DNA of 64,000 nucleotides from KACC-23026 sp963829575. GTDB lineage: Bacteria > Bacillota > Bacilli > Bacillales > Sporolactobacillaceae. This document shows positions 8,738 to 18,387 of this stretch, one piece after another (within the stretch, counting starts at the first letter, position 1; the number at the start of each line of letters is the position of its first letter). The position numbers and the translations under genes were made by a program. The notes beneath the pieces are model-generated. The model was not told the DNA's origin. It searched no databases and saw only the letters and a list, made by a program, of their open reading frames with translations. The DNA is taken from positions 434,001 through 498,000 of the forward strand of contig CAWHJF010000016.1 in the NCBI GenBank assembly GCA_963829575.1. The letters are read 5' to 3'.

Positions 8738-9022
8738 AGGTATAATTGCCGAATCACCATTATTTAAGGGGAAACTGCGAGACGCCTGCGGAAAAACGGG
8801 CGACTGAGACCCCGCAACACCAATAAAAAAGTGAGGAGGCTCGGGCGTTCGTCCGCGGCAAGCGAGTAGTTTCCCCATATAAATAATTAGTCCTATATAA
8901 CGTTTTAAAAAATTCAAGAATGAAATTCTGCTAAACTGCGTTTCTTTCTCAAAAGCAATTATGAAATTGATTCATTCATATAAATTTTATTCGACCGATT
9001 AACCAAAGTATTTTTTATTTAA
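8738..9022. other. Intergenic, holds a structured GC-rich repeat
   Basis: Between the transposase and the integrase remnant. The only recognisable content is the 109-bp repeat at 8768-8876. The rest is AT-rich without a gene. Confidence 0.6.
8768..8876. repeat. 109-bp GC-rich structured repeat, copy A
   Basis: Ends are perfectly complementary (GGGGAAACT at 8768-8776, AGTTTCCCC at 8868-8876). The interior has GC-rich paired segments such as CGCCTGCGG, GACCCCGCA and GAGGAGGCTC. A second copy of identical length is at 62591-62699. I recall similar intergenic sequences in other Bacillaceae but cannot name the family. Confidence 0.8.
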
Positions 9023-9877
9023 CATAAAGGAAACCCTTATTTCAGAGCTATTCCAATCAGTCAAGTGAGTTCACGTCTTATTGATCAGTTTTATACCGAT
9101 AAACTGGATCAGGGATTCTCACCAAAATACATCAGAGAATTTCATAACTTGTTTAATCGAGCATTTTCACAAGCGATTAAATGGTCTATGTTAAAAGACA
9201 ATCCCATTTCCATTGCGACACCACCTAAAATTAAAACTAAAGAAGTTCACCCTTGGAAACAAGAACAGGCTGAAACGTTTTTAGAGGTTGTGAAAACAAC
9301 AGATACTGAAGCTTTGTATATCATAGCTTTCTTTACGGGAATGAGACGAGGGGAAATTTTGGTATTGAAATGGGGGGATATTGATTTAGATTAGGGAAAA
9401 ATTCACGTGGTTCGAAGCTTAAGTCGATTAAGAGGCAAAGAGCTCATTTTAAAAGATGTGAAATCAAAGAAATCTAAACGACAGGTATCTATTTCCCCCT
9501 TTGTCATTCGAAAACTAAAGAAACATCTTAGACAACAAAAATCGCTATGAAGCGATTAGGAGACGCTTATCAAAATCAAGATTTGGTGTTTAGTGCCTTT
9601 AATGGGAATCCAAAGGATCCCAACAATGTCTTAAGGGAATTCAATCGGTACATTAAACAAGCCGATGTACCGAATTTCTATTCATGACCTGAGACACTTA
9701 CACGTCACACTCATGCTAAAGTTTGGCGAAAATCCAAAGGTGGTATCTGAGCGTTTAGGTCATAGTCGCGTAGGCATTACATTAGACGTCTATTCCCATG
9801 TCACATCCGATTTGCAAAATGAAGCGGCACTTCGTTATGAGCAAAGTTTTTTTAAAAACAAATCAACTGTGCAGTAA
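9023..9877 (+). pseudogene. int: Tyrosine recombinase (phage-type integrase), decayed
   Basis: Site-specific integrase related to Tn916/phage Int. Fragment 1 (GTG 9065 to TAG 9394) covers the core-binding domain (KYIREFHNLFNRAF) and the start of the catalytic domain with FFTGMRRGEIL, which holds the first catalytic Arg. After an in-frame TAG and two frameshifts (about 9547 and 9670), the last part (9665-9877) keeps HDLRHLHVTLM, RLGHSRVGITLDVYSH and so the His, Arg, His and Tyr residues. Homology starts at about 9023; the N-terminal arm-binding domain is missing. It ends 82 bp from the tRNA-Ala 3' end, the usual place for such an integrase. Confidence 0.8.
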
Positions 9878-9902
9878 ATGTGCAATTATGGCCTAAACAC
9901 AA

Positions 9903-9942
9903 AAAACCACGACCCTCTGCACTTGTCAGAAGTCACGGTTTT
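9903..9942 (-). terminator. Terminator of tRNA-Ala
   Basis: On the minus strand AAAACCGTGAC pairs over 11 bp (with two G-U pairs) with GTCGTGGTTTT, followed by a T run. It starts 17 bp after the tRNA 3' end. Confidence 0.7.
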
Positions 9943-9958
9943 ATGGGTATTCTCCAAG

Positions 9959-10031
9959 TGGAGCATAGCGGGATCGAACCGCTGACCTCCACGCTGCCAG
10001 CGTGGCGCTCTCCCAGCTGAGCTAATGCCCC
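9959..10031 (-). tRNA. tRNA-Ala, anticodon GGC
   Basis: 73 nt with a complete cloverleaf. Acceptor arms are GGGGCAT and ATGCTCC (one G-U) with discriminator A. The D arm is GCTCAGCTGGGAGAGC, the anticodon arm CACGC-TGGCAGC-GTG reads GGC, and the T arm is AGCGGTTCGATCCCGCT. CCA is not encoded. The integrase remnant lies beyond its 3' end. Confidence 0.95.
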
Positions 10032-10118
10032 ATAAATATTTTATTTAAGACAAGAAATAATATAGCATGGATAACTGTACAAGTCAAGCCTTCTTGATAA
10101 ATCCAATGTTGATTATTA

Positions 10119-10150
10119 GCCCCCATTACGTTTTCATTAGCAATGGGGGC
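10119..10150 (-). terminator. Stem-loop after ldh
   Basis: GCCCCCATT pairs perfectly with AATGGGGGC over a 14-nt loop, 11 bp past the ldh stop. The U-tract is weak. Confidence 0.55.
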
Positions 10151-10160
10151 AATCAACCTC

Positions 10161-11099
10161 TTAACCATATAGTTTGTTTAATACACCTTTTAATACGGTC
10201 CCAGAGTGTTTGAACTTGCCCAGTTCATCTTCGGTCAATTCAAGCTCAATCTTCTCGACAATGCCATTTCTTCCGACAATCGCTGGAATACCCATATACA
10301 GATCACTCAAACCGTATTCGCCTTCCAAATAACTCGAAACAGTTAGAATCGAATGTTCATCTCTTAGTATCGCTTTGGTTAAACGAAGTAAGCCCATCGC
10401 AATTGCATAGTATGTCGCGCCTTTTTTATTAATAATATGATAGGCGGCGTCTCGAACTTGAACAAAGATATCGTCTAATACAGGTTGTTCCTCTGACCCA
10501 ATTAAAGAGCGGATCGGCCGGCTGCCAATTTGCGTATGGCTCCAAACCGGAAGCTCCGTATCGCCGTGTTCTCCAATAATATAAGCATGGACGTTACGTG
10601 TATCCACGTTAAAATGATGCCCGAGAAGATAGCGAAGTCTCGCGGTATCAAGAATGGTTCCCGATCCAATCACGCGCTCCTTTGGTAGTCCAGATACGCT
10701 CCAAGTTGTATAGGTGAGAATATCGACCGGATTGGTCGCTACCAGGAAGAGACCATTAAATCCAGAGGCCATCACCTTTCCAATAATCTCATTGAAGATC
10801 AACACATTCTTCTCAACTAAATCCAACCGTGTTTCGCCTGGCGCTTGATTAGCCCCTGCTGTGATCACCACGAGATCCGCCTCTTTACAATCCACATAAG
10901 TCCCCGCCCAAATTTTCATTTGCGAGCCAAACGGGATCCCGTGATTCAAATCCATGGCGTGGCCCTCCGCCCGTTTTTGATCCACATCTAATAGGACCAA
11001 TTCCCTCACGATCGAATGATTTAATAACGTAAAGGCGTAGCTTGAGCCGACTGCTCCAGCTCCAATTACCACAACACGCGACGGTTTGTTCGTCTCCAT
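10161..11099 (-). CDS. ldh: L-lactate dehydrogenase
   Basis: Converts pyruvate and NADH to L-lactate and NAD+ in the cytoplasm. 312 aa, normal for the family. The Rossmann motif VVIGAGAVGSSYA is at residues 9-21, substrate Arg and Asp elements lie in GSGTILDTARLR, and the active-site His is in YIIGEHGDTE (about residue 178). GAGGAGG lies 6 bp before ATG 11099. TACAAT at about 11139-11144 (minus strand) is a plausible -10 box. No Rex site is apparent in the short upstream region. It stands alone, 127 bp from the tRNA gene, so it lies just outside the accessory region. Confidence 0.95.
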   Translation of the reverse strand: METNKPSRVVVIGAGAVGSSYAFTLLNHSIVRELVLLDVDQKRAEGHAMDLNHGIPFGSQMKIWAGTYVDCKEADLVVITAGANQAPGETRLDLVEKNVLIFNEIIGKVMASGFNGLFLVATNPVDILTYTTWSVSGLPKERVIGSGTILDTARLRYLLGHHFNVDTRNVHAYIIGEHGDTELPVWSHTQIGSRPIRSLIGSEEQPVLDDIFVQVRDAAYHIINKKGATYYAIAMGLLRLTKAILRDEHSILTVSSYLEGEYGLSDLYMGIPAIVGRNGIVEKIELELTEDELGKFKHSGTVLKGVLNKLYG

Positions 11100-11201
11100 A
11101 GAAAAACCTCCTCAAGTTCCTACTCATTGATTCTTATTGTAGGAAGAAAAGAAGGAGAAAGATGTGATCTATCTTACGTTTTTTAAAAATAAATGATCTA
11201 C

Positions 11202-11696
11202 TCACAAATTTTTAAGTTTTTGAGAACGAAACACACGCTCCACGAGCATTTGGAGACCATAAAGAATGAGCGCTTTACAGACAAACAATAAAGAAAGCTG
11301 ATATTTTTTCAACCGAATTAAAGAAGCAAATCCGATCCGCTTAAACCAATCCATTATGTAGTACGTATAAAAGGAATCAACGGCTGTATTGACTACAAAA
11401 TACCTTAGAAAATGGCCGTATGTCATTTTTAAAACCCAAAGAGAGCTCATCAAAAAAGGTCCCCATACTAAAGAGGATTCACCCGACCATTTCCCATTAA
11501 ATTTCTTGAAATACCACCACCATACCCGTCGTTTTGCGAGATATTGTTCACCCACAATTAAGCTATGCAGCATGAGTACACTTGGAAAAAAACGTTTGAG
11601 CGTTTTCTTCCCAAGTAGTGGGGCACTGAACCAGGGGATCACTAATAGAAGAATTAAATATAGTCTAAGTTTCCGGCGCGTTTTCAATCTCAACAA
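11202..11696 (-). CDS. Membrane protein of unknown function
   Basis: 164 aa, very basic and hydrophobic, with likely membrane segments at about 11-28, 78-92 and 130-152. The start is TTG at 11696 (or TTG 11693) after AAAAAGGA, so the ribosome site is close and the start uncertain. Several Bacillus genomes carry single multi-helix proteins of this size, but I cannot assign a family. It has no clear operon partner. Confidence 0.55.
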   Translation of the reverse strand: MLRLKTRRKLRLYLILLLVIPWFSAPLLGKKTLKRFFPSVLMLHSLIVGEQYLAKRRVWWWYFKKFNGKWSGESSLVWGPFLMSSLWVLKMTYGHFLRYFVVNTAVDSFYTYYIMDWFKRIGFASLIRLKKYQLSLLFVCKALILYGLQMLVERVFRSQKLKNL

Positions 11697-11851
11697 TCCT
11701 TTTTCTTTTTAGCGTCCCCTTTTCTTATGAAAACTTGCGCCCATTTTTTATTGATTTAAAATAACCACTGGATGGTGTGCCCCATCAGTTGTGATTAAAG
11801 TCGCGGTTGTGAGCCATTCGTGATGCTTTAATCCTTAATCGTTCCAATTGT

Positions 11852-13015
11852 TTAAAACGTTCCCTTCACATCCAAAGTCTGACCACTCTCATGCCTATTT
11901 TTGAACGTAGAGGTCTCAATCTTTTCTTTTAGCTTGGTATAATATAGGTCTTCGTCAATCGGAAGTGTGACCCAATTATCGGTCCAGGCCGACAAATACA
12001 TCGCATTGGAAAGCGTCAGCCCTTTAATGCCTTCTTCACCTGGTGCAATCAACGGCGTTCCTGACTGAATAGCCTCGATCCAGTTCCGAATAATCCCCGT
12101 ATGCCCGGACGTCTTACCCTTGATCGGAAGATCAATTTTCCAACACTCGGGTTCGCCAAATCCACCTTTATACGTCCGATTAAAGGTGCGTTCGGATTCT
12201 CTTAGACGCCAAAACGTGAGCGTATCGTCTTCGATGACGACCTTACCGCGGTCGGCCGAAATTTCTAATCGATTGGTTCCTGGTGCATCACCCGTTGAGG
12301 TCACAAAAACGCCTGTTGCGCCGTTTTCATATTCCACATAGGCGGTCACATCATCCTCCACTTCAATCTCATGAAATTTTCCAAACCCGCAAAAGGCTCG
12401 GACCCGAACTGGCATCATCCCAGTGGTCCATTGCCACAAATCGAGTTGATGTGGGTCTTGATTGAGCAGCACACCACCACCTTCACCTGCCCATGTCGCC
12501 CGCCAATCCCCGGAATCATAATAACTTTGAGAGCGATACCAATTTGTAATAATCCAATTGGTCCGTTTGATTTCACCAAGTTCACCGGATTGAACCAAAT
12601 CGCGCAATTTTTGATAAAGGGGATTGGTGCGCTGATTATACATCATGCTGAATACCTTCCCACTTTTCTTGGCTGTTTCATTCATCTCACGGACATTTTT
12701 TGTGTAAACGCCTGCTGGTTTCTCACATAACACATGCAACCCTTGTTCAAACGCCTGGATGGCCAATTTCGGATGATCAAAATGAGGGGTTGCAATAATG
12801 ACCGCGTCAATTTGGGCTTTTGAAAAAAAGGATTCATAGTTTTCGTAGACTGTAACCGATTCGCCAAATGTGGCTTTCGCCCACTCCTGGCGTTCACGAC
12901 TTACATCGCATACAGCATGCAAAATTGCACCCGGCACAGCACCTTGAACAATGTCTCGCGCATGCTGCTGCCCCATATTTCCAACCCCAATGATTCCAAC
13001 ACGTACGCTTTTCAT
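11852..13015 (-). CDS. Gfo/Idh/MocA-family oxidoreductase
   Basis: NAD(P)-dependent sugar or cyclitol dehydrogenase, 387 aa. The Rossmann motif VGIIGVGNMGQQHA is at residues 6-19, the HVLCEKPAGV element (catalytic Lys of the EKP motif) near 95, and the WRATWAGEGGGVLLNQDPHQ segment with the active-site Asp-x-x-His near 180. It is followed upstream by a TIM-barrel isomerase 56 bp away, and such pairs commonly act in inositol or unusual-sugar catabolism. The substrate cannot be named. AGGAAGGG precedes ATG by about 10 bp. Confidence 0.85.
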   Translation of the reverse strand: MKSVRVGIIGVGNMGQQHARDIVQGAVPGAILHAVCDVSRERQEWAKATFGESVTVYENYESFFSKAQIDAVIIATPHFDHPKLAIQAFEQGLHVLCEKPAGVYTKNVREMNETAKKSGKVFSMMYNQRTNPLYQKLRDLVQSGELGEIKRTNWIITNWYRSQSYYDSGDWRATWAGEGGGVLLNQDPHQLDLWQWTTGMMPVRVRAFCGFGKFHEIEVEDDVTAYVEYENGATGVFVTSTGDAPGTNRLEISADRGKVVIEDDTLTFWRLRESERTFNRTYKGGFGEPECWKIDLPIKGKTSGHTGIIRNWIEAIQSGTPLIAPGEEGIKGLTLSNAMYLSAWTDNWVTLPIDEDLYYTKLKEKIETSTFKNRHESGQTLDVKGTF

Positions 13016-13071
13016 CCGTAGTCACACCCTTCCTAAAACCGGTTAATCTTAATCGAGCGAAACCTTGTCAC

Positions 13072-13827
13072 TTATAGTTCTATTGCCATTTGTTTAAGAT
13101 TATTAAAACTGATTTCCAAACTTTTCATAGGGTCACCGTCACATTGGTCCTGTTCGACCGCATACCATTCGATTCCGTTTGTTTCTCCCCATTTTAAAAG
13201 TGGTATAAAATCAAGACTTCCCGTTCCGAGTTCTGCAAAGGTTTCACGCTCGTCTGTCGTCATATCCTTTAAATGAATAATTGGCATGCGATTTTGGTAA
13301 GGTTGAATAAATGTCAGAGGATCCCGACCGCCTTTTTTTACCCAAAACACATCGACCTCAGCATGAATTTGATTCTCGTCCTCTGGATCAAGCAAAAATT
13401 CTAAAGCGGAGCGCCCATCGATTTCAGTTTCAAATTCGAACGCATGGTTGTGGTAACTGATGCGAAACTCAGGTGCCTGTTTGGCTAACTCGTTTAAGTG
13501 AGATTTGACCTTGCGATAGCCAGCTTCGGTCCGAACGTCAGCCGATAGAAACGGACACACGATGTCACGTGTGCCATATTGCTTGACCTCCTCACAGACG
13601 GCGGTGAAATCGCTCTCAAGTCGTTCTAAAGAAATATGTATGCCTGCCGTTCCTAGTTCCAATTCCTTCAAAAGAGCCGCCACTTCCTCTGGGTCATACC
13701 CTTCAGGTAACGCGGACAATTGGACACCGGCCCAGCCCATTGCCTTTAATTCTGCAAAAACAGGCCGAATCCCTCTTTTAAGTTCTTCACGAACCGTGAA
13801 CAATTGCGCGGCACATTTTTCCAACAT
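13072..13827 (-). CDS. Sugar phosphate isomerase/epimerase (xylose isomerase-like TIM barrel)
   Basis: 251 aa, AP_endonuc_2/IolE-IolI type TIM barrel. Likely metal ligands lie in AEVDVFWVKKGG (Glu and Asp, about residue 155) and IIHLKDMTTDERETFAELG (His and Asp, about 190-205), with SYHNHAFEF before them. ATG 13827 is chosen over the longer frame because GAGGAGG lies 7-8 bp upstream of it. It probably forms an operon with the following oxidoreductase. It could equally be an inosose isomerase or a ketose epimerase. Confidence 0.8.
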   Translation of the reverse strand: MLEKCAAQLFTVREELKRGIRPVFAELKAMGWAGVQLSALPEGYDPEEVAALLKELELGTAGIHISLERLESDFTAVCEEVKQYGTRDIVCPFLSADVRTEAGYRKVKSHLNELAKQAPEFRISYHNHAFEFETEIDGRSALEFLLDPEDENQIHAEVDVFWVKKGGRDPLTFIQPYQNRMPIIHLKDMTTDERETFAELGTGSLDFIPLLKWGETNGIEWYAVEQDQCDGDPMKSLEISFNNLKQMAIEL

Positions 13828-13905
13828 AAAAAACGCCTCCTCAAATGGCACTTACCCTTTCATTTTACATGAGGAAGCGTTCTAAAGTGAACCCATAACC
13901 TATTG

Positions 13906-15273
13906 TTAGCCTTTCAAATTCCGATTTTCAATGCTCACACCAATAAGAAATAATACAGCGGTCAGTGTAGCCCCTATGGAACCGGCAAACCCAAGCGCGA
14001 TCGCGCCAACTCTCGGTACAAAGAAACAATCAATCAAAATTGACGTCAGCATGCCAATTAAATAAGCCACCAATGGAAAACTCATCTTTCGACTTGCAAT
14101 AAAGTATCTTAAGCCTAATAACGACACACTTTGACCGACAATCGCAAAAGAATACCCAGTTAGAACCGTCACGGTTTGTTTGACAGAGTGCGCATCAAAG
14201 GCCCCTCTCTCAAACAACAAGGCCACAATGGGTTGTCTTAAGACAAAGAGTCCTAAACTTGCGAGACCTGTTAAAATCACAGTAATTAAAAGCGCAATCT
14301 TCATTTGTTTCATCACCGAATTATAGCGATTGGCTGATAAATCTCTTGAGAAATCAGGCAATAAAACAGTTGTCACCGCTGCAACAAAGACTGTAATTGG
14401 GAATTCGACCAATCGGTAAGCATAATTCAATGCAGCAAGCGTCCCACTCTCAAGACTTGAGGCAAAGTAGCGTTCAATAAATAAAAGGGCTTGAGTGAAT
14501 AGCAAAATGACTAAATAAGGGACAAGGTCTCTTGAAATCGCCCTTAAATAAGGGGCAATTTTCGCCTGTTTTCGTGTTCGCTTGATAAACACTTTGGGTA
14601 CAGTCCGCCAATTCCTGAATAGCGCGCCCCAAACCAGCCCCATATATATAATGGCGGCGAGCGTGGTTAGCCCTCCATAAAAAAGGCCGCCGCGTTTGGA
14701 AGTGATTCCAACCATCGCCATTACAATTAAGCTTATGAGTAAGAAAAGATGGTACACAACCGGTGCGACCGCGGGCGCCTTAAACTTTTTCTCGGTTTGA
14801 AGGGCCGCGACACCTATAAAGGTTAAGGGAATGACCACCACAATTGGCAACATTTCTCGGTACAGAAGCAATGTTTGATGTTCCGTTGCATCAGGCAAAT
14901 GACGACCATACCACTCGATGATGAGATGGCTACCTAGTGCGAGCACGATCGTTAGACCCACTGTAAATAGGAAGATAAAAAGAGATAAACGCTTGACTAC
15001 GTTTATAAAAACAGACTTATTTGTGCGGATCAAGAGTCTTGAAAAAATAGGAATGCAGGTCACGCCGAGCGCTGAGGCTAATAAATTATTGCCAATCATA
15101 TCTGGAATAAAAAAGCCAAGCGAGTACGCGTCCGCAGTGCCGGATGTCCCAAAGTAATGCGCAAACGCGACATCTTTAAAGAACGCACAAACCGACAGCG
15201 CAAGGTTCATGACGATTAACAAGCCATATGACGCTAAGTCGAGCTGGCGAAAACGCCTCATCTTCTGATTCAC
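13906..15273 (-). CDS. MurJ/MviN-family lipid flippase
   Basis: Polytopic membrane protein of about 455 aa with roughly 12-14 helices. The N-terminal region AFFKDVAFAHYFGTSGTADA matches the conserved MurJ entry helix, followed by IPDMIGNNLLASALGV. MurJ flips lipid II or a related polyprenyl-linked sugar across the membrane. It is shorter than typical MurJ (500-540 aa) and sits in a non-conserved insertion between ldh and fumC, so a role in a surface polysaccharide is possible. GTG 15273 is preferred since AAGGACGG lies 9 bp upstream; a TTG at 15297 has no site. Confidence 0.75.
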   Translation of the reverse strand: MNQKMRRFRQLDLASYGLLIVMNLALSVCAFFKDVAFAHYFGTSGTADAYSLGFFIPDMIGNNLLASALGVTCIPIFSRLLIRTNKSVFINVVKRLSLFIFLFTVGLTIVLALGSHLIIEWYGRHLPDATEHQTLLLYREMLPIVVVIPLTFIGVAALQTEKKFKAPAVAPVVYHLFLLISLIVMAMVGITSKRGGLFYGGLTTLAAIIYMGLVWGALFRNWRTVPKVFIKRTRKQAKIAPYLRAISRDLVPYLVILLFTQALLFIERYFASSLESGTLAALNYAYRLVEFPITVFVAAVTTVLLPDFSRDLSANRYNSVMKQMKIALLITVILTGLASLGLFVLRQPIVALLFERGAFDAHSVKQTVTVLTGYSFAIVGQSVSLLGLRYFIASRKMSFPLVAYLIGMLTSILIDCFFVPRVGAIALGFAGSIGATLTAVLFLIGVSIENRNLKG

Positions 15274-15469
15274 GATTGAAATCCGTCCTTTATACAAGCC
15301 ATCTAAGTTGCTCCATAAATAGTACCATGAAGTGTGGTTTAGGAAAACGTCTATTTTTTTGGCAGACTCGAGCGACCTTATTTCGCCGTCTCATTGCGGG
15401 TGACACGTTTTCGCGAACTCCGATGCCCTTAATCTTCAGATCAAATCCCGTCTTGAATAATAATCGCAA

Positions 15470-15507
15470 AAAAATCCTCGCACGATGATGTCGTACGAGG
15501 ATTTTTT
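15470..15507. terminator. Bidirectional terminator downstream of fumC
   Basis: AAAAATCCTCG pairs with CGAGGATTTTTT across an ACGA/TCGT inner stem. It starts 11 bp after the fumC stop. Confidence 0.8.
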
Positions 15508-15517
15508 ATATTAAAAA

Positions 15518-16906
15518 TTAAGCTTTTGGTCCAGTCATCTCTTCTGGGCGTACCCATTGATCGAATTGTTCTTCTGTAAGAAGCCCAGTTTGAATCGCTG
15601 CTTCTTTTAAAGTGGTCCCATTTTGATGAGCCGTCTTCGCAATTTTCGCTGCATTTTCATAGCCTATATGAGGGTTTAAAGCTGTCACAAGCATCAAGGA
15701 ATTCTTCAAATGAGACTCAATCACCTCAAGATTCGGCTCAATACCAACCGCACAGTGATCATTGAAGGATACAATAGAATCAGCGAGTAAACGAGCAGAT
15801 TGTAAGAAATTATAACCGATGACCGGTTTAAAGACATTGAGCTCAAAATTCCCTTGGCTTGCCGCAAATCCAATCGCCGAATCATTCCCCATAACCTGAA
15901 CCGCAACCATCGTGACCGCTTCGGATTGTGTGGGGTTAACTTTCCCTGGCATGATCGAACTTCCCGGCTCATTAGCTGGAATGGTCAATTCACCAAGACC
16001 GGAACGCGGACCGCTTGCTAGCCAACGCACATCATTCGCAATTTTCATCATATCCGCGGCAAGTGCACGTAACACACCGTGAACAACTGCAATTTGGTCA
16101 TGGGACGTGAGCGCATGGAATTTATTATCGGACGTGATAAATTCTTTTCCTGTCATTGTGGAAATTTCTTCTGCAGTCATACGGCCAAATTCAGGATGCG
16201 CATTTAAGCCTGTCCCAACTGCGGTTCCACCAATCGCCAATTCTTTAATATTGGACACCGTTTCTTGAAACATTTTTTTACATCTTTCAAGCATGGCGGA
16301 CCATCCGCTAATTTCTTGTCCTAATGTCAGTGGCGTCGCATCTTGTAAATGCGTGCGCCCGATTTTAATAATATCTTGAAACGCTTCTGACTTTTGATCC
16401 AGCGTTGCTTTTAATTTGTCAATCGCAGGAAGAACATCCTCTTCAACAGCAAGGGTTGCGGCAATATGTAGCGCTGTTGGATAGGTATCGTTTGAGCTTT
16501 GCGATTTGTTGACGTCATCATTAGGATGAACTTTCGCGTCCGATCCTTTTTCGGCAAGGATTTGATTGGCACGATTCGCAATTACTTCGTTCACGTTCAT
16601 ATTTGATTGCGTTCCACTACCGGTCTGCCATACAACGAGAGGGAAGTGTTCGTCCCATTTGCCTTCTAAGATTTCGTCAGCAGCTTGAACAATCGCTTCT
16701 GCTTTGACTTCCTCTAATTTTCCAAGCTTCATGTTAGCGAGTGCCGCACCTTTCTTTAGCATTGCAAAGGCCTTAACGATTTCAAGCGGCATCTTTTCCC
16801 AACCAATTTTAAAATTTTCACGGCTACGTTGGGTTTGCGCCGCCCATAGCTTGTCCGCCGGTACTTTAATTTCACCTATGGTATCTTTCTCAATTCTATA
16901 GTCCAT
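15518..16906 (-). CDS. fumC: Fumarate hydratase, class II
   Basis: TCA-cycle enzyme interconverting fumarate and L-malate, cytoplasmic homotetramer, 462 aa as usual. The superfamily signature GSSIMPGKVNPTQ is at about residues 317-329, with the catalytic Ser in that loop. TGSGTQSNMNVNEVIANRA (about 97-115) and GRTHLQDATPL (His about 187) complete the active site. No iron-sulfur ligands, as expected for class II. A monocistronic unit with its own terminator; GAGGAAG precedes the ATG. Confidence 0.96.
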   Translation of the reverse strand: MDYRIEKDTIGEIKVPADKLWAAQTQRSRENFKIGWEKMPLEIVKAFAMLKKGAALANMKLGKLEEVKAEAIVQAADEILEGKWDEHFPLVVWQTGSGTQSNMNVNEVIANRANQILAEKGSDAKVHPNDDVNKSQSSNDTYPTALHIAATLAVEEDVLPAIDKLKATLDQKSEAFQDIIKIGRTHLQDATPLTLGQEISGWSAMLERCKKMFQETVSNIKELAIGGTAVGTGLNAHPEFGRMTAEEISTMTGKEFITSDNKFHALTSHDQIAVVHGVLRALAADMMKIANDVRWLASGPRSGLGELTIPANEPGSSIMPGKVNPTQSEAVTMVAVQVMGNDSAIGFAASQGNFELNVFKPVIGYNFLQSARLLADSIVSFNDHCAVGIEPNLEVIESHLKNSLMLVTALNPHIGYENAAKIAKTAHQNGTTLKEAAIQTGLLTEEQFDQWVRPEEMTGPKA

Positions 16907-16991
16907 CCTACTTCCTCCTCACTCAAACTTGAAAATAAAAAAATAACAACTCCGCCATCCATTATAACAGGTCTTAAGCTAAAAAAGGAAT

Positions 16992-17015
16992 GGAAGCCCT
17001 CATAAAGCGGCTTCC
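16992..17015 (-). terminator. Terminator of pgi
   Basis: GGAAGCC pairs with GGCTTCC over a 10-nt loop, followed on the minus strand by a T-rich stretch. Confidence 0.75.
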
Positions 17016-17031
17016 AAACTCACACCTTTTA

Positions 17032-18387
17032 TTAATTATCTAAACGGGCTTCAAGCTCTGCTTTTTCTTTTTCAAAACCAGGCTTTCCAAGTAGGGCAAA
17101 CATGTTTTTCTTGTAAGCTTCAACACCGGGTTGATCGAATGGATTGACGCCGAGTAGGTATCCGCTACATGCACAGGCTTTTTCAAAGAAGTACACCAAA
17201 TAACCGAAATAATAAGGGGTCAATTCCGGAATCGAAACAATCAGATTCGGAACGTCTCCATCGGTATGAGCTAACCGAGTACCGAGCGCCGCTTTCTCGT
17301 TCACCTCTTGCATGGTTTTTCCAGCTAGGTAATTAAGATTATCTAAGTTATTCGCTTCTTCTTTTAACTCGATCGACTCGCGAACGTTTTCCACAAGTAA
17401 TGCAGTTTCAAATAATTGTCGGCGGCCTTCTTGAATGTATTGACCCATGGAATGAAGATCCGTGGATAGGTCAACGGAAGCAGGATAAAGCGCTTTTTGG
17501 TCTTTCCCTTCACTTTCACCAAAAAGTTGTTTCCACCATTCTGCAAAATAATGTAGGCTTGGCTCATAGTTCACAAGAAGCTCAATGGATTTTCCTTTGT
17601 TGTAAAGGGCTTGTCTTGCCGCAGCATATTGATAGGCTGGATTGTCCTCAAGTGATTCAACGGCTAAATCCTCTTCTGCCGCACGTGCTCCTGCCATCAT
17701 ATCTTCAATATCAAGGCCACTTGCCGCAATTGGGAGTAATCCAACAGCCGTTAAAACCGAATAGCGTCCGCCGATATCGTCTGGAATGACAAAGGTTTCA
17801 TAGCCTTCCTCATCGGCTAACGTTTTCAATGCTCCTTTTTCTCGATCCGTTGTCGCGTAAATCCGTTTGCGCGCTTCTTCTTGTCCATATTTTTCTTCGA
17901 GATAAGAACGGAATATGCGGAAGGCAATGGCCGGTTCAGTTGTGGTTCCGGACTTTGAAATGACGTTGATCGAAACGTCTTTGTCTTTTAGGACATCAAA
18001 GAGTTCTTTGGTGTAAGTAGAGCTGATTTGATGCCCAACAAAAAGAATCTGTGGGGTTTTCCGATCGGACGGACTTAATAAGTTATAGAAACTGTGATGA
18101 AGCATTTCAATGGCAGCACGTGCCCCAAGATACGATCCACCAATCCCAATAACAACAAGGACGTCGGAATCCGATTGGATTTTTTTTGCCGCTTTCTTGA
18201 TTCGGGCAAATTCTTCTTTGTCATAGTTCGTTGGCCAGTCCACCCAGCCAAGAAAATCAGAACCCGCACCGGTTTTATTATGTATCTTATGGTGGGCAGA
18301 CTTCACTTGGTCTTCTAAGTAAGTCAATTCCCGTTTTTCAAAGAAAGGAGTAGCGGGCTGATAATTAAATGTGACGCGTTTCATCAT
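17032..18387 (-). CDS. pgi: Glucose-6-phosphate isomerase
   Basis: Interconverts glucose-6-phosphate and fructose-6-phosphate; 451 aa, the compact Bacillus type. Signature blocks are VVIGIGGSYLGARAA (residues about 78-92), VISKSGTTTEPAIAFR and GGRYSVLTAVGLLP. The last catalytic Lys lies in QPGVEAYKKNMF near residue 425. GGAGG lies 7 bp before the ATG. As in B. subtilis it lies beside yugJ, yuzA and yugI. A possible CcpA site is 157 bp upstream. Confidence 0.96.
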   Translation of the reverse strand: MMKRVTFNYQPATPFFEKRELTYLEDQVKSAHHKIHNKTGAGSDFLGWVDWPTNYDKEEFARIKKAAKKIQSDSDVLVVIGIGGSYLGARAAIEMLHHSFYNLLSPSDRKTPQILFVGHQISSTYTKELFDVLKDKDVSINVISKSGTTTEPAIAFRIFRSYLEEKYGQEEARKRIYATTDREKGALKTLADEEGYETFVIPDDIGGRYSVLTAVGLLPIAASGLDIEDMMAGARAAEEDLAVESLEDNPAYQYAAARQALYNKGKSIELLVNYEPSLHYFAEWWKQLFGESEGKDQKALYPASVDLSTDLHSMGQYIQEGRRQLFETALLVENVRESIELKEEANNLDNLNYLAGKTMQEVNEKAALGTRLAHTDGDVPNLIVSIPELTPYYFGYLVYFFEKACACSGYLLGVNPFDQPGVEAYKKNMFALLGKPGFEKEKAELEARLDN

